Below are positions 47,372 to 54,958 of a DNA stretch of 64,000 nucleotides, piece by piece. Position numbers and translations under genes: made by a program. How positions within the stretch are numbered: the stretch's first letter is position 1; every line of letters begins with the position of its first letter. The notes under the pieces were generated by a model, which saw nothing but the letters and a program-made list of their open reading frames with translations, had not been told where the DNA came from and did no database searches. The DNA is from Brucellaceae bacterium (GTDB lineage: Bacteria > Pseudomonadota > Alphaproteobacteria > Rhizobiales > Rhizobiaceae): the NCBI GenBank assembly GCA_020637775.1, contig JACKJV010000008.1, positions 1 to 64,000 on the forward strand. The letters are read 5' to 3'.

Positions 47372-48166
47372 ATGAATCTGCAAGGCAAGACAGCCATCGT
47401 CACGGGTGCGGCAACCGGTATCGGCCGCGCCATCGCCGAACGCTTCATCGATGAGGGGATGAAGGTCGTCATCGCCGATGTGGACCAGGAAAAGGGCAAG
47501 GCCGCGCTGGGCGACCTGTCGGCACGCGGCGAGGCACGCTTCATCAAGACCGATGTCGCAAAGCGGCTCGATGTGCACAATCTCGTGGCCCATGCGCTGG
47601 ACCAGTTCGGCGAGATCGATGTGCTGGTCAACAATGCCGGCGTTGTGCATGCCGCCAGTTTCCTTGAACTGGCGGAAGAGGATTTCGACCGCGTCCTGTC
47701 GATCAATCTCAAGGGTGCGTTCCTGGCTGGGCAGGCCGTGGCCCGCCACATGGTCGAACGCGTTCAGAACGGCGGAAAGCCCGGCGCGATCGTCAACATG
47801 TCATCCGTCAACGCGGTCTTCGCCATCGACAACCAGGTGCCCTATTCCATTTCCAAGGGCGGCATGAATCAGCTGACCAAGGTCATGGCCCTGTCGCTTG
47901 CCCCGCACGGCATCCGCGTCAATGCCATTGGCCCCGGCTCCATCGCCACTGAAATGATGGCCTCCGTCGCCTCCGACGAGGCGGCGCGCCGCAAGGTGAT
48001 GTCACGCACGCCGCTGGGGCGCATGGGCGATCCGTCCGAGATCGCAGCCATTGCCGCCTTCCTGGCATCCGACCAGGCAAGCTACATGACCGGCCAGACC
48101 GTCTATGCCGATGGCGGACGTCTGCCGCTCAACTACACGGTGCCCGTGAAAGACCGGAAGGATTGA
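47372..48166 (+). CDS. SDR family oxidoreductase, polyol/sugar dehydrogenase-like
   Basis: A 264-residue classical short-chain dehydrogenase. The cofactor motif is TGAATGIGRAIAERF and Asp in VIADVDQE suggests NAD preference. NNAGVVHAASF is followed by the active-site Ser and YSISKGGM (Tyr/Lys). The end, TGQTVYADGGRLPLNYTVPV, resembles galactitol/sorbitol-type dehydrogenases, but the substrate is not determinable. The start is ATG 47372, after GAGGA. It stands alone; the rhodanese gene downstream is 61 bp away. Confidence 0.87.
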   Translation: MNLQGKTAIVTGAATGIGRAIAERFIDEGMKVVIADVDQEKGKAALGDLSARGEARFIKTDVAKRLDVHNLVAHALDQFGEIDVLVNNAGVVHAASFLELAEEDFDRVLSINLKGAFLAGQAVARHMVERVQNGGKPGAIVNMSSVNAVFAIDNQVPYSISKGGMNQLTKVMALSLAPHGIRVNAIGPGSIATEMMASVASDEAARRKVMSRTPLGRMGDPSEIAAIAAFLASDQASYMTGQTVYADGGRLPLNYTVPVKDRKD

Positions 48167-48227
48167 CGGAATGCGGGGCGCAGGCGAAATGCGCCCCGCT
48201 TTGTTTCTGGGAAGGAGAGGGAGAGCC

Positions 48228-48818
48228 ATGCGATTTCTGCTTGCGGCATTGCTGCTTGCCGCCACGGCGGCGCACGCCGAGCCGGTTGGCATCACGAAGG
48301 ACCAGATGAGCGTCACCGTCGAAACGGCGGACGGACCCGTTGAGATTTCACGGATTCAGGACAATGACGCCGTGATCGAGGGTGAGTTCGCCCGCATCGC
48401 CCGGCCCTGCCCCAACTTCTGCATCCAGCCGATGATCCCGGCCGAAGGCGTGACCCCGGTGGGCGAGCTGGAAATGCTCGGCTTCCTCAACGATCCGGAC
48501 GTGGTGGTGATCGACGGCCGCGTCCGGCCCGATTTCCTGACCGGCGCCATCCCCGGCGCTGTCAACATTCCCTACACGCAAGCCGCCGACCGGCTCGGCG
48601 AACTGGGCTGCGAACCCGATTTCGAGGGCTGGATCTGCGAGGGTGACGCGGTCAAGTCGGCCGCCCTCTATTGTAACGGTCCCTGGTGCGGGCAATCGCC
48701 AACAGCGGCCCGGCGCATGATCGAGGCCGGCTTTCCGGCTGAGAAGATTTACTACTACCGCGCCGGCATGCAGGGCTGGCGCATGCTCGGTCTGACGGTG
48801 GCGATGCCGGGCCAATAA
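48228..48818 (+). CDS. Exported rhodanese-like protein
   Basis: A 196-residue protein with a signal peptide (MRFLLAALLLAATAAHA) and one rhodanese domain. VVIDGRVRPDFLTGAIPGAVNIPYT is the typical entry (core VRPDFLTGAIPGAVNIPY). The active-site loop is YCNGPWCGQSPTAA, giving a Cys in the expected place and a second Cys four residues on. Two more cysteines occur early in RPCPNFC. A periplasmic rhodanese suggests sulfur transfer or redox handling of thiols outside the cytoplasm. ATG 48228 has a strong GAAGGAGAGGG ahead of it, so the longer frame from 48171 is unlikely. Confidence 0.85.
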   Translation: MRFLLAALLLAATAAHAEPVGITKDQMSVTVETADGPVEISRIQDNDAVIEGEFARIARPCPNFCIQPMIPAEGVTPVGELEMLGFLNDPDVVVIDGRVRPDFLTGAIPGAVNIPYTQAADRLGELGCEPDFEGWICEGDAVKSAALYCNGPWCGQSPTAARRMIEAGFPAEKIYYYRAGMQGWRMLGLTVAMPGQ

Positions 48819-48856
48819 GCGGCGCGCGGGGCAATACGGGCAATTCCAGTTCCCAC

Positions 48857-48880
48857 CTCCTGACAGGACGCTGTCAGGAG
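48857..48880. promoter_or_regulatory. Operator of the VOC-WYL operon
   Basis: A perfect inverted repeat with 10-bp arms, CTCCTGACAG (48857-48866) and CTGTCAGGAG (48871-48880), separated by 4 bp. It lies 46 bp upstream of the VOC gene start. A YafY-type regulator encoded by the second gene is the expected ligand. The symmetry is far beyond chance. Confidence 0.75.
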
Positions 48881-48926
48881 GCATGTGGCAGAATGGTCCT
48901 GTATCGAACCTTTCAGGGAGCCCCCA

Positions 48927-49340
48927 ATGACCGACATCACCGCAAGTCCCGAAGCCACTGCCATTCCCGCCCCGGTCAATGGGCAGGTTTGCTGGTTTGA
49001 AATCCCGGTGACGGATCTGGAGCGCGCGAGGACGTTCTATGAAACCGCGCTCGCAACGACCATGCGCCGGGATGATACCGGACCGAACCCGATGATCGCC
49101 TTCACATCGATGGATGATCCGGTCGCTTCCGGCCATCTTTATCCCGGCAAGCCGTCCGCGCCCGGCACAGGCAGCACCATTCACCTCGTCGCCCTGGACC
49201 CGCTGGAAACCGTTATGGCGCGCATTCCGGCTGCCGGTGGACAGGTCGTCTCGCCGGTGATCCCCATCCCGGCCGGCCGCTTCTTCTACGCCACCGATCC
49301 CGATGGAAATTCTGTCGGCTTCTTCAATTTCACGTCCTGA
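48927..49340 (+). CDS. VOC (glyoxalase/bleomycin-resistance fold) family protein
   Basis: A 137-residue single VOC domain: VCWFEIPVTDLERARTFYET opens the first beta-alpha-beta-beta-beta unit, and GRFFYATDPDGNSVGFFNF closes the second. The metal-ligand positions typical of glyoxalase are not all evident, so the activity is open. ATG 48927 follows TCAGGGAG. The WYL regulator gene begins 4 bp after the stop, and both lie behind a palindromic operator, so this is the regulated partner in a two-gene unit. Confidence 0.88.
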   Translation: MTDITASPEATAIPAPVNGQVCWFEIPVTDLERARTFYETALATTMRRDDTGPNPMIAFTSMDDPVASGHLYPGKPSAPGTGSTIHLVALDPLETVMARIPAAGGQVVSPVIPIPAGRFFYATDPDGNSVGFFNFTS

Positions 49341-49344
49341 CGCC

Positions 49345-50067
49345 ATGCGCCGCGCGGATCGTCTATTCGCAATTGTCCAGCATCTGCGCGGCGGCCGCCT
49401 TGTCACCGCGCGCATGCTGGCGGAACGCCTGGAAGTATCGGAGCGCACCATCTATCGCGACATCGCCGATCTTCAGGCCTCCGGTGTGCCGGTGGATGGC
49501 GAGGCCGGCGTCGGCTACATCCTGCGCGCAGGCTTCGACCTGCCGCCCTTAATGTTCACCCGCGAGGAAGTCGTCGCGCTGGTTGCCGGCGCCCGCATGG
49601 TCCGGGCCTGGGGCGGCGCCGCCATGGCCCGCGCGGCGGAGGAGGCCCTCGTCAAGATCGCCGCCGTGCTGCCCGAGGATGGCGCATCGAGGATCAATGC
49701 ACCACGGATCTACGCCCCGCCCATGACGCTGGGCGAGACCGAGCGCGCGCTGATCGACCGGATCGAAAGCGCCTGCGACATGTCCACTGTCATGCACCTT
49801 GGCTACCGCGATGAGGGCGGCAGGGAAAGCGAACGGACCATCCGGCCGCTCGGCCTCTGGTTCTGGGGCAAGGTCTGGACCCTCGTCGCCTGGTGCGAAC
49901 TGCGCGGCGACTTCCGCATGTTCCGGCTGGACCGGATGACGGCGCTCGCGCCCACCGGCGCGCATTTCCGCCCGGAAAGGGGAAAGCAACTGGCCGACTT
50001 CTACCGCCAGCTCGAAGCCTGCGGCGACATCCCGCGCGACCGCTTGCCGCCAGCCCGGCCCGGATGA
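49345..50067 (+). CDS. YafY-type helix-turn-helix regulator with WYL domain
   Basis: A 240-residue regulator with an N-terminal DeoR-like helix-turn-helix (TARMLAERLEVSERTIYRDI followed by a wing with VDGEAGVGYIL) and a WYL domain at about residues 135-235 (RTIRPLGLWFWGKVWTLVAW). WYL domains are thought to sense nucleic acids or small ligands. Start ATG 49345 is 4 bp after the VOC stop. It is the likely binder of the 10-bp-arm repeat upstream of the operon, giving autoregulation. Confidence 0.88.
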   Translation: MRRADRLFAIVQHLRGGRLVTARMLAERLEVSERTIYRDIADLQASGVPVDGEAGVGYILRAGFDLPPLMFTREEVVALVAGARMVRAWGGAAMARAAEEALVKIAAVLPEDGASRINAPRIYAPPMTLGETERALIDRIESACDMSTVMHLGYRDEGGRESERTIRPLGLWFWGKVWTLVAWCELRGDFRMFRLDRMTALAPTGAHFRPERGKQLADFYRQLEACGDIPRDRLPPARPG

Positions 50068-50096
50068 AAAAGGCCCGGCCGCTTTCGCGCCGGGCC
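50067..50096 (-). terminator. Rho-independent terminator of trcR
   Basis: On the minus strand GGCCCGGC (50096-50089) pairs with GCCGGGCC (50079-50072) around GCGAAAGCG, followed by TTTTT (50071-50067). It lies about 30 bp beyond the trcR stop and touches the stop codon of the convergent WYL gene. Confidence 0.9.
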
Positions 50097-50127
50097 CCGG
50101 ATTGCACGCAGCCAGTCAGCCGGCAAA

Positions 50128-50853
50128 TCAGAACGAACCGTCCTCGTCCTCGTCGTCCGTCCGGCCCTTGAGCGAGGAAAGCTTGGCGAACACCTTGTCG
50201 GCATCCAGTTCCTCTTCCTCCTCCGCCTGCGCCGGCCCGGAGGGCGCGCCGAAGACCGACGTGCTCTCGTCCAGGTTTTCCGTCGCACTGGCCGGCAGCA
50301 GCGTATCGCCGGTTTCCGGCCGCGGCGGTGCGTTCTTGGCCGCCTTCTGCACTTCCATGTCGAGGTCGATCTGTGAGCACAGGCCCAACGTCACCGGATC
50401 CATCGGCTGCAGGTTGGCGGAGTTCCAGTGCGTGCGCTCGCGAATCTGCTCGATGGTCGATTTGGTCGTGCCGACGAGGCGCGAGATCTGCGCGTCCTTC
50501 AGTTCCGGGTGGTTGCGCACCAGCCAGAGAATGGCATTCGGGCGGTCCTGCCGCTTGGAAAGCGGCGTGTAGCGCGGTCCCTTGCGCTTCTTTTCAGGAA
50601 TCCGCACCCGGGTTTCCTGAAGGTGCAGCCGGTAGTTCCCGTCCGCTTCACCCTTGGCGATCTCGTCGCGCGAGAGCTGGCCGGTGGAAACCGGATCGAG
50701 CCCCTTGATGCCCTGCGCCGCCTCGCCATCGGCAATGGCCTTGACCTCGAGCGGGTGCAGTTTGCAGAAATGGGCGATCTGGTCGAAGGAAAGGGCCGTG
50801 TTGTCGACCAGCCATACGGCGGTCGCCTTGGGCATGAGCAATTGCTGGGCCAT
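50128..50853 (-). CDS. trcR: DUF1013 / TrcR-type cell-cycle transcriptional regulator
   Basis: A 241-residue protein conserved across Alphaproteobacteria. Residues 1-60 contain AVWLVDNTALSFDQIAHFCKLHPLEVKAIADG (core TALSFDQIAHFCKLHPLEVK), and a second helix-turn-helix lies around ILWLVRNHPELKDAQISRLV with STIEQIRERTHWNS. The C-terminal ~60 residues are acidic and probably disordered. Proteins of this family are annotated as TrcR, a cell-cycle-linked transcription regulator acting in the cytoplasm. It is transcribed alone and ended by a clear terminator. Confidence 0.9.
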   Translation of the reverse strand: MAQQLLMPKATAVWLVDNTALSFDQIAHFCKLHPLEVKAIADGEAAQGIKGLDPVSTGQLSRDEIAKGEADGNYRLHLQETRVRIPEKKRKGPRYTPLSKRQDRPNAILWLVRNHPELKDAQISRLVGTTKSTIEQIRERTHWNSANLQPMDPVTLGLCSQIDLDMEVQKAAKNAPPRPETGDTLLPASATENLDESTSVFGAPSGPAQAEEEEELDADKVFAKLSSLKGRTDDEDEDGSF

Positions 50854-51110
50854 GATGAGGAATCCTCTTTCTTCGCCCGCGTCTCCCGTCGCGGGCGGTG
50901 GTCGCAGCCACCGGTTATAAAGGGAAGTGCCCCCCTATAGTCGGATTTGGCCGCCAGCGCAATGGAAACGAGTCGCTGCCTGCTTGACAGCCGCGCGCCG
51001 TGTCGTTTAAGAGCCACCATCCTTTTACGAGAGAGGCGCGCCCTTGCTGGCGCGCTTGTCATGTCAGGCCCGCCTCTTGTTGGCGAGGGCCAAGAAAACG
51101 GGTCAGGACG

Positions 51111-51236
51111 ATGAAGATCAAGAATTCGCTCAAGGCGCTCAAGAGCCGTCACCGCGACAACCGCATGGTTCGCCGCAAAGGCCGTATCTACATCATCAAC
51201 AAGCAGAATCCGCGCTTCAAGGCCCGCCAGGGCTGA
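51111..51236 (+). CDS. ykgO: 50S ribosomal protein L36 (YkgO-like, zinc-ligand-free type)
   Basis: A 41-residue protein, [20 protein letters not shown] followed by [21 protein letters not shown]. This is the L36 paralogue lacking the CxxC zinc ribbon and matches the alphaproteobacterial form. It is a structural component of the large subunit. GTCAGGACG precedes the start. A terminator-like sequence follows the stop. Confidence 0.97.
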   Translation: MKIKNSLKALKSRHRDNRMVRRKGRIYIINKQNPRFKARQG

Positions 51237-51253
51237 TCCGGCGCGGCCGCTTG

Positions 51254-51297
51254 TTCCCCGGCTTTTCCATGCGGGGAAAAAGGCTTCACGCTTTTTT
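51254..51297 (+). terminator. Probable terminator after ykgO
   Basis: TTCCCCG (51254-51260) and CGGGGAA (51272-51278) form a 7-bp stem. Then AAAAAG/CTTTTT (51277-51282, 51291-51296) forms a second, mutually exclusive hairpin ending in a T-run. One of these probably acts as terminator. Confidence 0.55.
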
Positions 51298-51335
51298 GGT
51301 TTGACGTTTCGCTGGACGGAATTACCCTTCCGTCC

Positions 51336-51893
51336 ATGCGAAGCCTTGTTTCTTGCCTGACGATTCTTCTCTGCCTTTCCGGTCCCGCCCTGGCCGACGG
51401 GTCTCCCGCGCGCGGCGAGCGGCTCGATACGCTGTTTTCCGAATTGAAGCGAACGGCCAATGCCGCCGCTGCCCGACAGGTGGCAGGCCGCATTTCAGCC
51501 CTGTTCGCCCAATCGGGCAGCGCCACGATCGACCTCCTGATGAGCCGCGCGGCCAGGGGCATCGAGGAAAAGAATTACGCCCTTGCCCTCGACATGCTCG
51601 ACCAGGTGATCATGCTCGACCCGGATTATGTCGAGGGATGGAACCGCCGGGCCACCGTGCATTTCCTGATGAAGAACCATGCCAAATCCATGGCCGACAT
51701 CGAGCGCGTGCTGGAGCTGGAGCCGCGCCATTTCGGCGCGCTGACCGGCATGGCGGCGATTCTGCAGGCTGAGGATCGCGACGAAAGCGCGCTTGGCGCC
51801 TATGAGCGGGCCCTTGAAGTCTATCCCATGATGCGCGAGGCGCAGGAAGCGGTCGGTCGCATAGCCGACGAACTCGCCGGCGAGCCGATCTGA
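51336..51893 (+). CDS. Exported tetratricopeptide-repeat protein
   Basis: A 185-residue protein with a signal peptide (MRSLVSCLTILLCLSGPALA) and three tetratricopeptide-like repeats at about residues 85-175. One covers NYALALDMLDQVIMLDPDYV, the next SMADIERVLELEPRHFGAL, and the third SALGAYERALEVYPMMREAQ. These repeats form a protein-binding superhelix in the periplasm. The hydrolase gene starts 49 bp downstream. The partner is unknown. The protein type is common in rhizobia without an assigned role. Confidence 0.85.
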   Translation: MRSLVSCLTILLCLSGPALADGSPARGERLDTLFSELKRTANAAAARQVAGRISALFAQSGSATIDLLMSRAARGIEEKNYALALDMLDQVIMLDPDYVEGWNRRATVHFLMKNHAKSMADIERVLELEPRHFGALTGMAAILQAEDRDESALGAYERALEVYPMMREAQEAVGRIADELAGEPI

Positions 51894-51942
51894 GCTGGAG
51901 GCCCGCAGCCGTGCGGGCAGGCAGGAAACAACCCGGAAGACC

Positions 51943-53070
51943 ATGTTCAATCTTGCCGCCGCCGCCCTTGCCTTCCTGTTGGCCCTTGTCGCCATCCTGT
52001 TCGGCCTGACACGCATCGGCGTCTTCCTCATCGAGCGGCGCCACCCACCGGTCGGCGCCTTCGTCACCGCCAATGCCACGGCCATGCACCATGTGCACCT
52101 GCCCGGTCCAGCAACCCGGCTACTGCCGCCGGTCGTCTTCATTCATGGCGCAAGCGGAAACCTGAGGGATCCGATGGTGCCACTGCGTCCTCGCCTTGAA
52201 GGCAAGGCGGAACTGCTCTTCCTCGACCGGCCCGGCCATGGATGGTCGGCGCGCGGACCGGCCGAAAACGCCACGCCCGCTGGCCAGGCGCGCACCATTG
52301 CCGCTTTGATGGATGAACTGGGCATCGGCCCCGCCATCATCGTCGGCCATTCCTTCGGTGGCGGCATTGCCGCTGCGCTGGCGCTCGAACGGCCGGACAA
52401 GGTGGCCGGACTGGTTTTCCTCTCCGCCGCCAGCCATCCCTGGCCTGGCGGCGATACCTCCTGGTATTATCCGATAGCCGCGCGGCCGGTCATCGGCCGG
52501 CTGTTCTCCCACCTCCTTGCCCTGCCCGCCGGCTGGCTGCGCATGAAGACGGGCACGGCCTGCGTGTTTTCGCCCAATCCGGCACCGCGAACCTATTCCC
52601 GCGATGCCGCCATTCCCCTTGTGCTGCGCCCCGGGAATTTTCGCCTGAACGCCATCGACGTGGAATCGCTTTATTCGCATGTGCGCGAAGCCGCGCCGCG
52701 CTACAAGGAGATCACGGCGCCAACGGTCGTCGTCTCCGGCGACAGCGATACCGTCGTCTACGAGGAAATCCATTCGCTGGGCCTCGCCCGCGACATTCCC
52801 GGCGCCCGTCTGGTCTGGGTAAGAAATCTCGGTCACAAGCCGGACTACACGACGCCGGAACTGGTGGCCGCGGCCATAGGCGCGGTGGCAGGCGCACCGC
52901 AAAGCCTTTTCGGGGATCTCGAAACCCTTGCCGCGGCGGCCGAAGAACGCCTGGCAGGTCAGGATTTCGGACCGTTCGAAAAATGCAAGGACGGCGCGCC
53001 GCCGGATTTCGATCCCGAAGGCGCGCCGGCGCAAGAGCTGCCCGCCCGGCTCAATCCCGCTTCGCGGTGA
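51943..53070 (+). CDS. Membrane-anchored alpha/beta hydrolase
   Basis: A 375-residue protein with an N-terminal hydrophobic anchor (FNLAAAALAFLLALVAILFG). The alpha/beta hydrolase fold contains the oxyanion segment FIHGASGNLRDP, nucleophile elbow VGHSFGGG (Ser near residue 137), a late Asp in VVVSGDSDTVV and a catalytic His in LGHKPDYT. It may act as an esterase, lipase or peroxidase-like enzyme at the membrane. The substrate is unknown. Its last 20 bp overlap the 3' end of the convergent dehydrogenase gene at 53051. Confidence 0.87.
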   Translation: MFNLAAAALAFLLALVAILFGLTRIGVFLIERRHPPVGAFVTANATAMHHVHLPGPATRLLPPVVFIHGASGNLRDPMVPLRPRLEGKAELLFLDRPGHGWSARGPAENATPAGQARTIAALMDELGIGPAIIVGHSFGGGIAAALALERPDKVAGLVFLSAASHPWPGGDTSWYYPIAARPVIGRLFSHLLALPAGWLRMKTGTACVFSPNPAPRTYSRDAAIPLVLRPGNFRLNAIDVESLYSHVREAAPRYKEITAPTVVVSGDSDTVVYEEIHSLGLARDIPGARLVWVRNLGHKPDYTTPELVAAAIGAVAGAPQSLFGDLETLAAAAEERLAGQDFGPFEKCKDGAPPDFDPEGAPAQELPARLNPASR

Positions 53071-53944
53071 GGCCGGTGATGACATCCACCATTTCCGGCA
53101 CCAGCCGGTCGCCTTGGCCGGCGCCCTCGGCCAGTTGCAGCAGCAGCTTCGTGCCGCCCGACATCACCGAGATGCCACCGGCATCCTGCGCCATCTGGGC
53201 ATAATAGCTGACATCCTTGAGCGCATTGCGCAGGGCGAAGGCCAGTTTCTGCGGATCGCCGTCCACTGCATAGGCCTTGATGAAATCCATCATGCCGGAA
53301 TGGTTCGGCCCGGCTGCCAGCACATCGTAGAGCGACTGGCGCGAAACGCCGGCCTTGTCGGCCATCGCGAAGGCTTCCGACATCGCCGCCGCCGACGTCA
53401 TCGCATAGAAATTGTTGATCAGCTTGATCGTGTGCCCGGCACCAAGCGGGCCGAGATGAAAGACATTCTCGCCCAGGTCGTCCAGTACCGCACGGATGGC
53501 ATTGAAGGTCGCCTGGTCGCCCGCGCACATGATGTTCAGCTTGCCCTCACGGCCATGGCTGGGCGTCCGCCCCAGCGGCGCATCCATATAGGTGCCGCCA
53601 GCCGCAGCCACCGCCTCGCCGAGCATGCGCGTGGACGCCGGCAGCGACGTGCCGAAATCGATGACCACGGTTCCGGGCTTCAGCCCCGCGATAACGCCGT
53701 CCTCGCCCAGCATCCGGCTCTCCACCTGTGCAGATGTGCCCACGCACAGCATGACGATGTCCGAACCGGCAGCCAGCGCGCGCGCCGTCTCCGCCTCTGT
53801 CGCACCGCGCGCCAGCGCGGCCTCCACGCCCTTGCGGTCGCGATTGCCAAGCACTGTCAGGCTGTAGCCCTGGTCCAGCAGGCGCTGCACCATGGCCGAA
53901 CCCATGAGCCCCAGGCCGATGAATCCGATCGTCGGTTTCGACAT
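53051..53944 (-). CDS. Beta-hydroxyacid dehydrogenase family NAD(P)-dependent reductase
   Basis: A 297-residue member of the 3-hydroxyisobutyrate dehydrogenase superfamily. The cofactor motif is IGFIGLGLMGSAMVQRLL, and the catalytic Lys lies in GAGHTIKLINNFY. The substrate-binding signature is DAPLGRTPSHGREG where 3-hydroxyisobutyrate and tartronate-semialdehyde reductases have DAPVSGG. The GRT variant recalls sulfolactaldehyde reductase (YihU type), so an acidic substrate such as a sulfonate or other C3/C4 aldehyde is possible. ATG 53944 follows AGGGAAGAG on the minus strand. It is 22 bp downstream of the PhyH gene, in one operon. Confidence 0.87.
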   Translation of the reverse strand: MSKPTIGFIGLGLMGSAMVQRLLDQGYSLTVLGNRDRKGVEAALARGATEAETARALAAGSDIVMLCVGTSAQVESRMLGEDGVIAGLKPGTVVIDFGTSLPASTRMLGEAVAAAGGTYMDAPLGRTPSHGREGKLNIMCAGDQATFNAIRAVLDDLGENVFHLGPLGAGHTIKLINNFYAMTSAAAMSEAFAMADKAGVSRQSLYDVLAAGPNHSGMMDFIKAYAVDGDPQKLAFALRNALKDVSYYAQMAQDAGGISVMSGGTKLLLQLAEGAGQGDRLVPEMVDVITGLTAKRD

Positions 53945-53966
53945 CTCTCTTCCCTTCTTTCCTGTC

Positions 53967-54860
53967 TCAGGTCGCGCGCGCGAAGGCAGGCTTCGCGGTA
54001 TTCTTCTGGATTTCGTAGATGGACCGGTTGAGCGCCGGTTGTGGCTGGGGAATGCGCACCGAGACATCCTTCAGGCGCGGCGTCAGCGTCGGTTGGCCGC
54101 ACAGCATGCGCGCGTCATATTCCTCGATGGAGTCGAATTTCGTCATCGACCCCATGACCGGAAAGGCATCCGCCGCCATCATTTCGTAAAACAGCATGCG
54201 GCGGTCACGCGCGGATGTGTTGAGCGCGGAACCATGCACGATATGGCCGTGATGGATGGAGATCGACCCCGCCGGCCCTGTCAATTGCACGGCCCGGCCC
54301 ATGTCCAGTCCGTTGGCGGCCAGGTCCATAGCGCCGGCGAACACGCCATTGGCATGATGATCGAAGATTTCGCCCTTGTGCGTGCCGGGAAACACCATCA
54401 GCGGGCCGTTTTCCTCCACCATGTCGTCGATGAGGACGCCCACGGCCAGCACGTCGTCATTGGTGTGCGGATAGAAGGCGAAGTCCTGGTGCCATTCGAT
54501 GGCCGCGCCATAGCCCGCCGATTTCAGGTTCAGCTTGGTCGTGTGCAGCCGCACATCCGGACCGATCAGGTCGCGCACCGGTGCCAGGATATGGTCGGAG
54601 CGCAGCAGGTCGTCCATGACCGGCGAGATGCGGTGCGGCAGCTTGATGCGCCGGATGCGCGGATTGTCCGGGCTGTGGCTGTCCTCCAGATCGAGCCGGT
54701 CATTGGATTCCGTCATGCCGCGCGCCTCCTCGTGGAAACGCCCGACCTCGGCGCGGATCGCCTCGATAATATCCATCGGCACCCGGTTTTCCAGCAGCAG
54801 ATAGCCGTTTTCCTCATAGAATGCGGCCTGCGCCGCCGTCAGCACTTCGCGCTCGCGCAT
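53967..54860 (-). CDS. Phytanoyl-CoA dioxygenase (PhyH) family protein
   Basis: A 297-residue Fe(II)/2-oxoglutarate-dependent dioxygenase-like protein. The metal triad is visible as His and Asp in EWHQDFAFYPH and the distal His in HHGHIVHGSALN. The 2-oxoglutarate-binding Arg is probably in ARDRRMLFYE. Bacterial members hydroxylate diverse small molecules, so no substrate is assigned. It precedes the reductase gene by 22 bp and is divergent from the enolase-superfamily gene. Confidence 0.88.
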   Translation of the reverse strand: MREREVLTAAQAAFYEENGYLLLENRVPMDIIEAIRAEVGRFHEEARGMTESNDRLDLEDSHSPDNPRIRRIKLPHRISPVMDDLLRSDHILAPVRDLIGPDVRLHTTKLNLKSAGYGAAIEWHQDFAFYPHTNDDVLAVGVLIDDMVEENGPLMVFPGTHKGEIFDHHANGVFAGAMDLAANGLDMGRAVQLTGPAGSISIHHGHIVHGSALNTSARDRRMLFYEMMAADAFPVMGSMTKFDSIEEYDARMLCGQPTLTPRLKDVSVRIPQPQPALNRSIYEIQKNTAKPAFARAT

Positions 54861-54958
54861 CGTCTCCTCCTTGTTGTGCGGCCGGAGAACATATCGCCCT
54901 CCGAAGGCTTGCCTGCATCGCCCGCCCGGTTAATGTCCGTGCCGGGGAGGCACGTTCC

